From contig NW_026946363.1 of NCBI RefSeq assembly GCF_035222375.1, positions 124,001 to 188,000 of the forward strand: a DNA stretch of 64,000 nt, given 5' to 3'. A model generated the notes under the pieces. The model did not search any database, was not told the origin of the DNA, and worked only from the letters and a program-made list of their open reading frames with translations. Below, piece by piece: positions 33,544 to 45,570 of the stretch. A program made the translations under genes and the position numbers. The stretch comes from Podospora pseudocomata. Taxonomy: Eukaryota > Ascomycota > Sordariomycetes > Sordariales > Podosporaceae. Numbering within the stretch: the first letter of the stretch is position 1; each line of letters opens with the position of its first letter.

Positions 33544-35907
33544 ATGGGTGCCTCTAAGAAGAACGCAAAGGCGACGAAGAAGTTCGAACAAAAACATCTC
33601 AGCGGTGTTCTCGAAAGAAGAAAAGCGGTCGCCAAGATCAAACAGAAGCAGCAGATCAAGGAGAAGAAGCAGGCCAAGCGCGCAAAGGACGATGAGTTCT
33701 TCAAAGGAGCCGATGGCACCGTCAAGAGACCAACGAACAAGAAGCCCGGTACGCAGGGAACCGAGATGAGCGTCGACGATTTCTTCAAGGGCGGTTTCGA
33801 GATCCTCGACAAGGGTGCGCCAACGGAGAATGGCAAGACTGCCGCTCTTGGAAAGCGGAAGCGCGGGGAGGCCAATGCCCGCGAGGAGACTTCTGATCAG
33901 AGCGACGGCAGCGATGTCGATGTTTCCGACAACGAGGAGGATGTGGTTACCGATAGCGAGGCTGGCTTCAGCGATGAGGAGGATGAGGAGGATCTTGGCA
34001 TGTCCAAGAACGCCATGGCCGCTCTCGCCGAGAAGGATCCCGAATTCTACAAGTTCTTGAAGGAGAACGACCCGGAGGCTCTCGACTTTGACGAAAACGC
34101 ATCACTCGACGAGGTTGACGAGCTTAGCGGCAGCGACGAGGAAGATGAGCAACCGAAGAAGAAGCAAAAGAAGGGCAAGAAGGCACAAGAAGAAGAGGAG
34201 GTTGACGATTCCGCCCATGAGTTGACCAAGGCCATGGTTGCCAAGTGGGAGAAGGCGCTCAACGAGACCAAGTCGCTCAAGGCTGCTAAACAGACAGTGA
34301 TCGCCTTTCGCTGCGCTGCCCACCTGAACGAGGAGGATGAGGAGAACCCACAACGCTACAGCATCAAAAACCCCGAGGTCTTTCACAACATCTTGATGGT
34401 GGCCCTCAAGCTCATTCCTGAAGTCTTGAACCACCATCTCCCTGTCAAGGAGTCCGCCGCCGGCAGAGCCTACGTCCAGACCGAGACCAAGAAGTTCAAG
34501 ACGCTGTCCAACCTCATCAAGAGCTTTGCTGCTTCCATCATCCGCCTCCTTGGCACACTCTCAGACGACGCTACCGTCAAGCTCACACTCAACGCCCTTC
34601 AGCCACTCCTTCCTTATCTCTTGTCCTTCAGAAAGCTCCTCAAGGTGCTTATCAAGACTATTGTCGCTTTCTGGTCTCAACCCGCCAGCTCCGACAGCAC
34701 CAGGATAACAGCCTTTCTAGTGATCCGCCGTCTCACGGTGGTTTCTGACAAGGGTGTCAGAGAAGCCGTTCTCAAGGCAACTTACCGCGGGTTGTTCGAC
34801 AACAGCAAGCACACCAACCACAACACAATCCAGGGCATCAACCTAATGAAGAACTCGGCCGCCGAGCTTTGGGGTCTGGATCAGTCTCTTGGCTACACCA
34901 CCGCCTTCACCTCGATCCGCCAGCTCGCCATCCACCTCCGTAACAGCATCATCAACAACAAGCAAGTCCACAACGTCTACAACTGGCAATTCGTCCACGC
35001 TCTGGATTTCTGGTCTTGCGTTCTTTCCGAGCACTGCAGCCCCCTGAAGGAGGCCGAAGCCGGAAAGGAATCCCAGCTCAAGCTCCTCATCTACCCCCTG
35101 GTGCAGGTTACCCTGGGTGTGCTGCGCCTCATCCCAACAGCGATCTACTTTCCCCTGCGATTCCAGCTCATCCGCTCGCTTCTTCGCCTGTCGAGAGCGA
35201 CGGACACTTATATCCCCCTCGCCTCTTGCCTCTTGGAGGTCCTCTCGTCGGCAGAGATGAAAAAGGCGCCCAAGCAGTCCACCCTCAAGCCTTTGGATTT
35301 TGCCGTCGCGTACAAGGCCCCCAAGTCGTACCTCCGCACGAGGGTCTATCAGGACGGCGTGGGGGAGCAAGTGGTGGAGCTGCTTTCGGAGTTTTTTGTC
35401 CTCTGGGCCAAGAGCATCGCGTTTCCGGAGTTTTCGCTGCCGGTGGTGATCTCGCTCAAGAGGTGGTTGAAGGAGGCGAGGAAGAGGTCGACGGGGAATA
35501 AGAATGGGAAGCTGGGCGGGAGCTTGGTGTTGCTTGTGCAAAAGCTGGAGGCCAACGCCAAGTTTATTGAGGAGAGGAGGGCCAAGGTGGAGTTTGCGCC
35601 CAAGGATAGGGCGCAGGTGGAGGGGTTTTTGAAGGATTTGGAGGTGGAGAGGACGCCGGTGGGGGCGTTTGTTGTTGGTCAGAGGAAGCTGAGGGAGGAG
35701 AGGAGGAGGGTTGTGGAGGAGGCTAGGAAGGCGGAGGAGGGGAAGAGGAGGGAGGAGGAGAGGGAGGCGCTGGAGGGGGGAGGGGGGAGTGATGATGAGG
35801 GGGGTGAGGAGGAGGAGGAGGATGAGATGGATGTTGATGAGGAGGAATTGGAGGCGGATGAGGAGGAGGAAGAGGGCGAGGACGAGGAGGAGATGGAGAG
35901 CGAGTAG
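33544..35907 (+). CDS. NOC2: Noc2, nucleolar complex protein in 60S ribosome biogenesis (787 aa)
   Basis: Single exon; the ATG follows CACG and opens with a Lys-rich basic segment (MGASKKNAKATKKFEQKHL) typical of Noc2. An acidic stretch rich in Asp and Glu covers about residues 125-225. The conserved Noc2 alpha-solenoid follows from about 235 to 700, with FKTLSNLIKSFAASIIRLL, LPYLLSFRKLLKVLIK, YRGLFDNSKHTNHNTI and FWSCVLSEHC blocks. A Glu/Lys coiled coil and a very acidic C-terminus close the protein. Noc2 pairs with Noc1 in the nucleolus and Noc3 in the nucleoplasm to move pre-60S particles. Codon use shifts to G-rich in the last 500 bp, as in other genes here. Confidence 0.96.
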   Translation: MGASKKNAKATKKFEQKHLSGVLERRKAVAKIKQKQQIKEKKQAKRAKDDEFFKGADGTVKRPTNKKPGTQGTEMSVDDFFKGGFEILDKGAPTENGKTAALGKRKRGEANAREETSDQSDGSDVDVSDNEEDVVTDSEAGFSDEEDEEDLGMSKNAMAALAEKDPEFYKFLKENDPEALDFDENASLDEVDELSGSDEEDEQPKKKQKKGKKAQEEEEVDDSAHELTKAMVAKWEKALNETKSLKAAKQTVIAFRCAAHLNEEDEENPQRYSIKNPEVFHNILMVALKLIPEVLNHHLPVKESAAGRAYVQTETKKFKTLSNLIKSFAASIIRLLGTLSDDATVKLTLNALQPLLPYLLSFRKLLKVLIKTIVAFWSQPASSDSTRITAFLVIRRLTVVSDKGVREAVLKATYRGLFDNSKHTNHNTIQGINLMKNSAAELWGLDQSLGYTTAFTSIRQLAIHLRNSIINNKQVHNVYNWQFVHALDFWSCVLSEHCSPLKEAEAGKESQLKLLIYPLVQVTLGVLRLIPTAIYFPLRFQLIRSLLRLSRATDTYIPLASCLLEVLSSAEMKKAPKQSTLKPLDFAVAYKAPKSYLRTRVYQDGVGEQVVELLSEFFVLWAKSIAFPEFSLPVVISLKRWLKEARKRSTGNKNGKLGGSLVLLVQKLEANAKFIEERRAKVEFAPKDRAQVEGFLKDLEVERTPVGAFVVGQRKLREERRRVVEEARKAEEGKRREEEREALEGGGGSDDEGGEEEEEDEMDVDEEELEADEEEEEGEDEEEMESE

Positions 35908-36149
35908 ATGGTTTGGGGACTGGGATTTTTGGTATGAATCTGGCGGTGATACCTGATTTCTGTTGTTTCTAGTGTCATTTGCCTCGGCGTACAAAACCTT
36001 GCTTTTCATAGGCAAAACACCCTGGTAATAATCAAAAGGCCGGGAGTATCCTTTATTGTTACTTATACTTTCACTAATGCTGTCTTTTGTGCCATGTTCC
36101 TAACACATACTTATTGACCCATTTGTGCGAGACTACGCTTTTTGAGAAC

Positions 36150-38913
36150 TCAATCCATAGGCCTAGGATCAACATACTCCAACTCATCATCATCATTATC
36201 CACCATCTTGATCCCCCCTCCATACTCCTCATCTGTGTCGACCTCCTCCTCGGTGTCATAATTCCTCCCCTGATAATGCGAGGATTCATATACCGCCGGT
36301 GTTGACGCCGCAGCCAAGGGGATCACCCTAGGCGGGGAATCCGACCTTGCCAGTGTCGACGGCTGCGCAGGAACAGTCTGCGCCCTGGTGATCGTCGGGG
36401 GCCTGGAATCATCCAGATTCACCAGATTAGGGAACCTGGACGCGTCAGGAGGGGCGGGAATGTGAGGGGCGGGTTTTGATGGCGGGCCTGGGGGTGGGGA
36501 GGGGGAGAAGAGACCGAAGGGGTCCATTTCTGTTTGGAGATGCGAGGTCATGCTGCGGGTCATGGTTGGTTTTTGGGGTTGGTTGTTTCTCAGGGGGTGG
36601 CGACCTGGTTGGAAGACAGTTGGGGATGGGGATGGGATTCCTTGGTTGCCGTCGAGGCAGGAGTTGACATGGGTTGTGGCTTGGGATTCTGACAAGGTGG
36701 AGATGTTGCGGTTGCAGATGGGGCAGCTTCGGATGGTGGTGCTGGTTTGCTGTTGCTTGGGTCTGGAAGGTTGTTGGGATTGAAGTTTGGCAAAGTTGGT
36801 GTTTTGGGTGGAGGGGGAAGGGGCGTAGGAATAGGGGGGTGGCGAGTCTTGTTTGGATCGCCGGGGTTGTTGTGGAGGGCTGGAGATTTTGAGGTCTTCC
36901 AAATCGATCAGGGTGCCAGAGTTGTCTGGTCGGTTGTTGAGGTCGGCGATGGTGATGGTGTCGTTGGCTTCTTTGGCGATGGACTTGTCTACGCCCTGGC
37001 CTACGGGGAGATCGCAGCGTGCGAGTATCTTTTCGATCAGGCCTGCGTAGCGCATGTGCCCCTGAACCTCCTCGCTGAGGTTGAGGTTTTCAACACCTTC
37101 GATGTGTTCGATCTCTTGAAGACCCGCCACGCCCATTTGAACAGATGTGGTGCGGTATAGGAATGCGAGAATGTAGTCGTTTTCGGAGTAGGCGTTGTAG
37201 ATCCTACCGGACACTACGGTGCGCATCATCTGCCAGTGTTCTCTATTCGAGGGAACAGGGGCACCAATGAAGACGACAGAGTCGATAAGACCAAAGGCTC
37301 GACGCTTTGCAAGAGAGCGTAGGCACGAGTAAATAACTCGAGCGCCGAGCGAGTATCCGATCAGGGTGACTGGGCGTTCACCCTGGACTTTGTTGATCAG
37401 GGCGTCTGCCAGCACTTCACCAGCCTTTTCAGACCGGTTCTTGGCGAGAGAGAACGGGTTGTCCAATGTCGAAGCCATAGAAAGGAGATAGGCCGGCCAC
37501 AAAGCTCCCCAGAGAGTTGCCAAGACTGTACGCTTCAGGATTTCCATCTTGACAGTGTTCCAGGCATACGAGTTGACGAGTTCCTCAAGAGACTTGCCAA
37601 GCCCCTCAAGAGCCTCCAGCTCGTACCGAAGCGCAAATACTTCGGCGTCGTCGGAGAGATGCCGCCACGGTTTCGTGATGTCGTCCTTGGTGGTTAGCCA
37701 GCCATTAATGCCTATAGTAACTCTCAAGCGCCTGGCGTCCTTGTTGTTTGCTGCATTTCGGGTTCCCCATTCATCTGCCAGCGGAATAAACTTGAAGTCC
37801 TCGACATCTCGGGCGTACTTGTCCACCATTTCACCCTAGCTTCGTCAGCCACGGGCATTCAGAAAGTGAAGTTACAACACTTACCGTCATGCGGGCTCCG
37901 AAAGCACCAAATAAAGCGCCCACGAGGGCTCCATTCATCCAGAAGATGCCCAAGAAAGACGCAACACCACCCAGCCCAACAGTACCCATGAGACCTCCGA
38001 TGGCTCCAGCTACGACTGGCGCAGCAAGTCCACCAGTAACTCCTATAAGCGCAGCTCCGGCAACAGACGCCAAGCCAACTTTCAGAAACCTGCCAGCCTG
38101 GTTTTGCTGCTGCCTCTTCCTGGCTTCAGCGTCAGCGGACATGGTCCTCGTCCTCTGCTGTTTGGCAGCCTCCTCTGACCCTTCCACCATGGCCTTTGCA
38201 ATCTCAATCTCCTCGTCGTTCAAGGCATCCAGCGGAATTTCAAGAGCCGAGGCGAGATACACAGCCAAAGCTCTCGACTCAGCTGTGTAATGACCCGTGG
38301 ATAGCAACTCCAGCAGTATGCAACTCAGACTTTCCAATCTGTCCTCATATGAGATGGTGGTCAACCTTGTGGGAATAGGATGCCAATGCAGCTGAAGCCG
38401 TGTCACTCTCTCCCTCCGAACTGCCTCATCATCTCTCACTGATGAAGAACCCCCTCCACCGAAGTCAATCAAACTCCCTTCCGCTGCTGCCGGCGCAGGT
38501 TTCCTCTGCCTCATCCTCTCGGTCCGTTTCCGCCTCTCATCCATGGTCTTGGCATCATCCTGGGCGGCGAGAAGCTCCTTAAGCTTGGTCAATGTCTCTG
38601 CTCTCCATTTGTCAAAATGCTCAAGCGCGGCGGCGGTGATCCGGGCGAGTTCTTGGTTGGGTTGGGTGACAAAGTTGCGGTTATCCACTTGGATTAGTGT
38701 CGGCTCCTCGTCGATGATGCTGCTCCCTCGGGCGTTGGGGTCAATGCGCAGAGGAGACGGCCTGTCATGAACATGCAATGCGGGAAGGTCCTTGAGCTCG
38801 AGCTGGGAGCGCATGTAGGCTGTGATCTCGATGAGGAGGCCATAAAAAGCTCTGCGTTTGGCGTGGTTGAGGATGTGCAGAACCTGGCGAGGCTCGCTGG
38901 CGAGGGGCGCCAT
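36150..38913 (-). CDS. DUF726/TMCO4-family membrane protein with lipase-like fold and a C-terminal UBZ-like zinc finger (2 exons, 904 aa)
   Basis: Exon 1 (38913-37885) and exon 2 (37835-36150) join in phase 0 across a 49-nt intron (GTAAGT..TAG). After a helical N-terminus comes a Gly/Ala-rich hydrophobic region of about 65 residues (near 280-343) that should form two or more membrane segments. The DUF726 alpha/beta-hydrolase-like domain follows, with the nucleophile elbow GYSLGARV (about residues 502-509) and VVFIGAPVPSNREHW. The yeast relative is Mil1 (YFL034W) and the human one TMCO4. The last 200 residues are disordered, except for CPICNRN..HVNSCLD (about residues 714-737), which fits a Rad18-type UBZ finger. 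I do not recall this finger in the family. The catalytic activity is unproven. Confidence 0.88.
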
Positions 38914-40957
38914 GATGGTGGTGTTTTGTTTTCAAGTCGCCCTAGAACTTGTCTACCACTTTGCGAGTCGAAACAATAGAGTTAAAGAAGCCAGAGTTTG
39001 AATTTTGATAAAGTTTTCAGTATGGATCTCGTGATAAGATGAGGGGTTCATAGATTAGGGGGCTGTGTGGATTGGGACTTGGGTCTCCGTCTGTGCCAAC
39101 GCCAAGCAGCCTTGCGTGTTGTGTTGAACTCTCAATGGTCACTCTGTCGCGGCTTAAACTGGAGCAAAGAATTCCTTGGCCGTTAGGGGCTCGGTGATAA
39201 CGACAGAACGGTTTTCTCGGCATTGGGTGTTGCATTTTTACATACAAGGCGGGCATCTGATAGGTTGATATGAAAGCCAAAAGTGTGGTAGAGGTGATGT
39301 AAGTGTTATTGTACTGCCAGCCGGCGTCTTTGAGCTAGGGAGCGACCCCGCAATTAACCTGACCCAACAACGACATAGTGTTTCTTCCACGGGCTCCATC
39401 CCGATGAATAAAACGGCAAGAGGCCTCCAATGAAAATCATGGAAATATCATGACAGTGTCAGCTTCTAAGCAGCTGTTCATATTGGCTGTACATAGTTGT
39501 TGTCATCTTGAAGCTTTCTCTTGGTGGGCCTCTCACCTCGCCCTATGCTCCCATCGCAGCCAGCGAAGATCTTATCAAAGTGCCCTGCGTATAGGCGCTA
39601 GTCACGAAAAAAATAAACTGCTAGTGCCGGGCGTCAAGTCAGAACGTGGAAGCAGCTGTGACTAATACTCCGTCCATGATGACGCTGGTCGGGATTGGAG
39701 GAGTCGTGCCAAAGCTCGGTAAAATTCCCCCAAATCAGAAGGCCATCCATCGTACTCCGTACCGCGAAACCCCCCGAGTGCCGGGAACTGGAATCCTGGA
39801 TATTGATTGATTGCATCGCACCCAACGGATCCATTGTTGCAAACTTTATTTCCGCCTCGCCGTTTCACCCTTTCTCGTATGCTCTATCCGTGGCCGGGAA
39901 CTTTGACACCGTTGAAAAGCAGACACAAGGGACAAGCCAGCTGTCATCCCGGCCATCCGGGACCTCAGGGTGACTGACGTACGAGTTTGGTCTGTGTACC
40001 GCTGTGACCTTCTGTGCTCTGTGACTGTATCCCATAGCTGATGTGTCTGATGTGTCGTCCATCAGTGATTTGACGGATTTCATGATTTGATCAGTGGGGA
40101 CCGACCTTGGACGTCCACAACCGTCCGACGTTGCCTGCCCCCCTCCATTATCCATCCATCCATCCTCCCAGGGCACCAGCCAATGGACCCCTGTGAAGCC
40201 CCTTCGATACCCTGCATCGAGGCAACGGCGCTAACTCTTCTGAGCATGGCCACCCAACGCACAGAAAGGCTCTCCCGCCAAGGCCCTTGGCACCTGAAAA
40301 CCCGCACCCTCCCGTCTGCATTTCTTGGCTCGGGAGCGCCCTCTCTCTCTGTTCTCTTTGCACCGTGCAATCCCATCCACCTCATCCCAGGCGATCCCAT
40401 CCTAAGACCTCCTCCAGTCCCCCAATCTCACTCCCCAGTTGCGCCGCTGCCTCACCCTCGGCGGATGCCTTATTCATCGCCTCGGGGGGTCTGAGACGCC
40501 CCCTTCGCCATGTTCGACAATGTCCATGTGTAAGTCAAATCGAATCAGAAGCCCCCAATCCCGTCTTCCGACCTGCTTGGCGATGGGTTCCAGCCTCAAA
40601 GGTTATCTCATCTTGGCTAGCCAAGCTTTTTGCGCCAAGCCTGGGGTAGATAGTCAAGACCCAGTCAAACTGACGTCTCACAGCTGTCGATGAGATCCGC
40701 AATGTTGTGTACGTCTGCCTTTTTCATGCCTCTTCCCTGCCGCGTCCAAGGAGTCCCCTCGTCTGCTTGCTTGCTTGACGACGTGAATTTCCACCATCCT
40801 CTACCAACCAGCCGCTATCGTCACCCTGCCGTGGTGCGGCTTGTGTCTCCTCAACCGTCCCCTTCACCTATCAGATCTTGTATCACCACCAAGAGTTATT
40901 ACCCCGAGGCTGTCCACTAATTCATGGTGGTGATAGCCTTTTGTTCAGCAACCCATC
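38914..40957. other. 2-kb divergent intergenic region, possibly with leader exons of the RING gene
   Basis: No complete gene. In the plus direction there are good splice-like sites: donor GTAAGT at 40530, acceptor CAG at 40681-40683 and donor GTACGT at 40709. They could form untranslated leader exons or the missing signal-peptide exon of the membrane RING gene that follows. I could not build a continuous coding chain from them. Confidence 0.4.
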
Positions 40958-42738
40958 ATGGGGCGGTGTCGGCACCGTGTCGTCCACCGTTATTCGGAAC
41001 GTCACGGCCCTGTCTGTAAGTCTCACGAAATCAACAATCTTGCTGCCTGCCTACCTAGAGTCTCGAGACTAACATTTGCTCAGGGCCATATGGCATACTC
41101 TTCACGATATACAGGCAACACCACGGTGCTCTCCAGCAGGTTCGCCGGCACCACAAATGGCATCATCCAAGGTCTCCTTTATGTCCCGGATCTCCCCTAC
41201 GGCCATGAATGCGTAGAAGAAACAGCGCTGCACATTCCCCCATCAGTCGTGCGACAATCCAGCCTTCCTCCCACAAACTACTATCTTATTGCCATTGCGC
41301 CGTGGATCAATGCTCGATGCTCACGGGCCTATTTGGCCTCTGCCCGTACAGCACCGGTTCGAGGGTTTCTGTTCTATCTCCCTGGCAACTCAACCGAGGC
41401 CCCGCCCTCTGCTGAGTCTGAGATGTGGAACATTGCGGAGGAGTTTGAATGGAGGACTCAGAGTGGCTACCCTGTATATGCTGTCTCGAGTATGGCCGGC
41501 CAAGTCATGATGCAACACCTCAGTCTCTACTCTGGCAACCTGACCGAAGTGCCGTTTGGATATAACATTTCTACACGCTTCCAGGCCGAAGAAGAGGACT
41601 ATGCTCGCATATGGACCGAGCTTGTTATCAGCACGCCCCCCAGTTCCTTCGCTACCTGGCTGTACTTCCTCATTGTCGTCGGCGTGCTTCTCGCCGTCAT
41701 TGTTTCGGCGTCGCTCCTGATGCACCTTGTTCAGGCCCGTCGGCGTTACTCCCTGCGACAGAGAGTCATTGCGGGCGAAGTCAACCTGGAAGTCACGGGC
41801 ATCAAAAGACTCACAGTGCCGCTGGAGCACATTCAAAGCTTCCCCCTTTTCACCTACCACTATGAGCCACCAGATGCCAGCCCGCCACCTACGTCTCCAC
41901 GGTCGGCCAAGTCCCCACGATCGCGGAGCAGGCGGGACAGTCATGGTCACTCAGAACGAAGGGGTTCCCGAACAACTCGTTCTGTAACCATTTCGGAAAA
42001 GAGTCCGAGTGGGCCGTTCGCAACGGTCACAACAAATTATCAACCCTACTGTGAGATTTGCCTGGAGCCATACCAAAATCGAGTCACGATCATCAGAGAA
42101 CTACCATGCGGCCACATATTTCACCCGGGGTGCATCGATGAGTTTCTTAACGAGAACAGCTCACTTTGCCCCTTGTGCAAAGCTAGCATGCTACCTCCCG
42201 GCTTCTGCCCCAAGATCACCAACCACATGGTGAAACGAGAGCGGGCAATTCGAAAGATACGGGGGCAAGTTGACGATCACGATGCCGACAACTCCGACGG
42301 CGGCCGGTCAGGAGGCTGGACGGCAACCTTTCGAAACAAGATCTTTCATGGGGGAAGTCCTACATCGTCGACTTCGACAGAACTTCAGGTGCGGAGTAAA
42401 CCTGTTGAAGGCCAACCCACAATATCAATATCACAGCCCAACCGTCCTCCACCACAAGTGTCATCGCAACCGTCAGATGAGACAGCTCAATCATCGGCGG
42501 GACCGTTACAGCCAACACCACTGCAGCCGATACCGCCGCCAGCATTACCCAAACCAACTGCGTTGGCGCGTAAGAGAATGAGAGAGCTAGCCGGCAGCGA
42601 GCTTGATGATGGCGAGGCTGGCTCGTCAAGGTGTAAGTCAAACTTTGCGGACACCAACCAGCAAGGCAGGCAGGATGTCAAACTGATGATTTTCCAGGGC
42701 GACGAATGCGCACCAAGATATTTCCCGGTTTTGACTAG
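40924..42738 (+). CDS. Membrane-anchored RING-H2 E3 ubiquitin ligase (PA-TM-RING-like); N-terminus unresolved
   Basis: The supported coding parts are about 40924-41015, 41084-42632 and 42698-42738. The first intron (41016-41083) has GTAAGT and a GACTAAC branch point. The last intron (42633-42697) gives the basic ending RWRRMRTKIFPGFD. Lumenal part: YTGNTTVLSSRFAGTTNG and PA-like segments with N-glycosylation sites. Next comes one helix (WLYFLIVVGVLLAVIVSASL), a cytosolic Ser/Arg-rich stretch, and a C3H2C3 RING (CEICLEPY..CGHIFHPGCI..CPLC, about 42050-42195). The tail is disordered. Such proteins ubiquitinate membrane or vacuolar cargo. No ATG in the frame of the first exon was found, so one or more upstream exons with the signal peptide are missing. 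A less likely model starts at 40958 and reads through the first intron. Confidence 0.75.
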
Positions 42739-43195
42739 GTAGTTGCTCTCGTGTTTTCATGATTGTTTCGGGTGTCTTGACTCTTGTTTGGAGGCGAACT
42801 TTTAGCGATGGATGATACCCCGTCATTTGTGTTTTCTTTTCTGTTTGAATCATATTGGTTGTTATTTAGTTATTCAGCATAGAAGATGATTGGCGTTTTG
42901 GGGAGGTAGCGTCGTGTTTTGTTAGATAGTATCAAAAAAGGGTCACGGGACTAGTTCACAAGCCAGAAACGATTCAATTGCTACATTTTTGTGGAAACAA
43001 CCATTTTGCACAAACAGAACAAAATACCTACCTGCCCCAACCCAATTAGATGCCCCCTGATGACAAGCCGAGTGATAGACCACGCTGTAAAAAAAAAATC
43101 AAAAAAAAAAATTCGAAAAATCCCAACGCTGACAAATATCCATTGCTTTGTATGTAGTCTTTCTCTTTCGCCTTAACGCCCAAAAACAAGGAAAA
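42739..43195. other. Convergent 3' flanks of the RING and ADA3 genes
   Basis: 457 bp, AT-rich with A-rich runs near 43088-43115. No gene is seen. Confidence 0.5.
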
Positions 43196-43917
43196 CTACT
43201 CCTCCTCCACCTCCTCATCCCAAGCCTCCTTCTCCCTTCTCAACAACTCCCCCATCTCCCCCGCCTTGAAAATCGTGCTCCCCTCCTCGCTCACCCTCGG
43301 CACCTTTGTCAGCGCCTCATCCTCAAACACAGTCCCAATATTCTCAATCCACCTCCTCCTCCTCTCCATCAGCGTCTTTGTCAGATCCCCTATCCCCGGG
43401 CGGGCAGTCGCCGTAGCAGCCGCGCTCGCAGCAGCAGCCGCACTAGCCGCCGATCCGGACTGCCCCGGCCTCGCCTTTTTGGGCTTCTTCATCGTCCTCG
43501 TCCTCTTGAGGTATGCCGCCTGGACTTGGGAATCCAAATCCTCCAAAATGGTGGTATACTCCTGAAAGGCCATCCGCTCCTTGACCAGCTCTGTCAGTCT
43601 GGCTTTTCGGGCGCCGTTGACGAGGACTTGCTCGCGAAGGCGGGATTGGAGGAGGCGGAGGCGGGCGGCGACTTCGTCGTCGTAGTGGCCGTCGTACTCG
43701 GCTGTTGTCGGGTCCGGCTGTCCTGGTTGGGAGCCGTTGCCTGCCGCGTTGGACGAGTCGGATTGGTTGGGTGGTAAGGGGAGGAACCCGATGTGACGGA
43801 GTTCCTGCTTGATGCGCTCGTCGACTTGGGTGTAGTCTAGTTTTGGGTGGCTGGCCTTTTTCCAGGCTTCCGAATTTGATTCGGGCATGTAAGTAGCCGG
43901 AGGGAGTTGGCTGTTGG

Positions 43918-43954
<37 letters not shown>

Positions 43955-43956
43955 GG

Positions 43957-43987
<31 letters not shown>

Positions 43988-45570
43988 GGATGATTCGGGG
44001 GTGGTGCCGTTAACGCCGTTGACATGGCCGTTTACACCGTTGGTGCCGTTGGGTTGTTGGCTGCTGGTAGGGGGGTTGGTGTCAAAACTAAAGTCGAAGC
44101 TGGCGGTGCCGTTCATGATGGTGTCTCCGTCGCCGTTGACGCCGTTGGCAATCTCTGCTGGCGGAGCGCGGTGCTCGGGGCGCATCGCTGAAAGAAGACG
44201 GGAGAGGAGTGGGCCGACGGAGAGCTTGTCTGTTTCGGCAACGTCGTCGTCCATGTTCTCGATACTCCCGCGGGGTTGGTTAGGAGGAAGTTTCTCCCGG
44301 CCGCCTGGGGGGACGGAGTCGATGGCCATCGCTCCATCCTCTTCGGCCCAGATCTCTGTGTAGTGCTTCTTGCCACGTTTCGGCATGACAAACGGAGTCA
44401 CGCGATCCCCTCTTTCTCTCAAAAACGCGAGATCCTCCTCGGTGAACGGCCGGAAGTAGGGGTCGATAAAGGTGCTAAAAGTGCTAAAGTTGATCTGATT
44501 GCTAGGCTTTGCATTGCTGAAATCCTTGTCTGGAGGGTCACCAGCGATGAGATCAGCAAGGTCGCTTTTAGGGTAGCCGGCTACCGAGTATATTTCCTTT
44601 ATTTCGCCCTCGGTCATGCCAGGTTGGACGGGAAGAATCTCGTACACGGTTGGGTCGGGGAAGGTTGAAGGATCATCGCCAAACGTATTGGCCTGTGGCC
44701 GAGCGGGAGGTGGTGGGCGACCATCGTCAGAGTCCGACTCGTCCTCGTTCTCCTCTGTCTTGGTCTTGTCATCGGCGTCCATGTTGCTTGGCGCGACTGG
44801 CGACAGCGACGAGCTGGCGGAATCGTTATCGCGAGATAGTTTTCGGGGTTTTGTCGACTCGCGCAAAGGGGATGACCGCTCTAAAATGACTGGTCAATGT
44901 TGGTTCACAAAGACATTTGTACATCGCTTTTGGGTCGCTTGGTGTTGTTGGATGATGAAAATTCGGAGGAATACGCCCGCAGTGCTAAGAAGAGGGCTGA
45001 AAGCCAATTGGGAAGAAAGCTGGACGCAAACGAAGCTTCCTGAATGTGACAATTGGACCATGACTGACCTATGTTGCTCCCTCCGGGCGCCAGACTGTCG
45101 GTCGCTTTCCGCTTCTTTTTGTTGGCTGCCTTGCGTTCGCGCTCCTCCTCATCGGCTTCCTTCTGTCTCCGCTCCTCTTCCCTCCCCCGCTCGACAGCCA
45201 GCTCATCGAGCCTGGTGCGGCGGCTCTGGGCGAGTAGTCTCATGCCCTTGTCGCAATTCAGGCCGCGCTTGTCAATGACGTCGCTCAGCTTCTGCAGTCG
45301 GGAGACGAGGCCATCAAGGCTCTTGGAATCGGGTATGGTGGTGTTGGAGGTCGAGGGATCAACCATGTCCTCAAAGGTCAGGTTCCGGAAGACTTCGAAG
45401 CGGAGTTCCAGCAGGTCTGTTTCGACATTGTCGATGGGTGGCAGACTGGCCGAGGGCGGTGCGGCACTGGGGGTGGTGTTGCGACTTCGCTGCTGCTGCT
45501 GTTGTGACTGGGAGCGGATTGCCCCCGCGCCCGCCTTCTTCCCCGGACCCTTCTGGCTCGATGGAGCCAT
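43196..45570 (-). CDS. NGG1: Ada3/Ngg1, SAGA histone-acetyltransferase adaptor (2 exons, 728 aa)
   Basis: Exon 1 (45570-45069) and exon 2 (44880-43196) are joined across a 188-nt intron (GTCAGT..TAG) that restores the frame at [12 protein letters not shown]. The protein carries a charged coiled coil ([20 protein letters not shown]) and an N-terminal-half block with [20 protein letters not shown]. The Ada3 domain lies near the C-terminus: [39 protein letters not shown] and [15 protein letters not shown]. In SAGA/ADA it links Ada2 and Gcn5 and helps acetylate nucleosomal H3. An Asn run encoded by a GTT/AAC microsatellite interrupts the middle. No other frame is credible. Confidence 0.92.
43912..43988. 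repeat. GTT trinucleotide array inside the ADA3 coding region
   Basis: About 25 GTT units, broken by two GGT variants, encode Asn runs split by Thr on the minus strand of ADA3. It is in frame, and length variation would change the Asn tract without a frameshift. Confidence 0.95.

Noticed and set aside
34843-36015. 390-codon minus-strand frame antisense to NOC2
   Set aside because: Leu/Pro/Arg-rich shadow of the Glu/Lys-rich NOC2 coding sequence.
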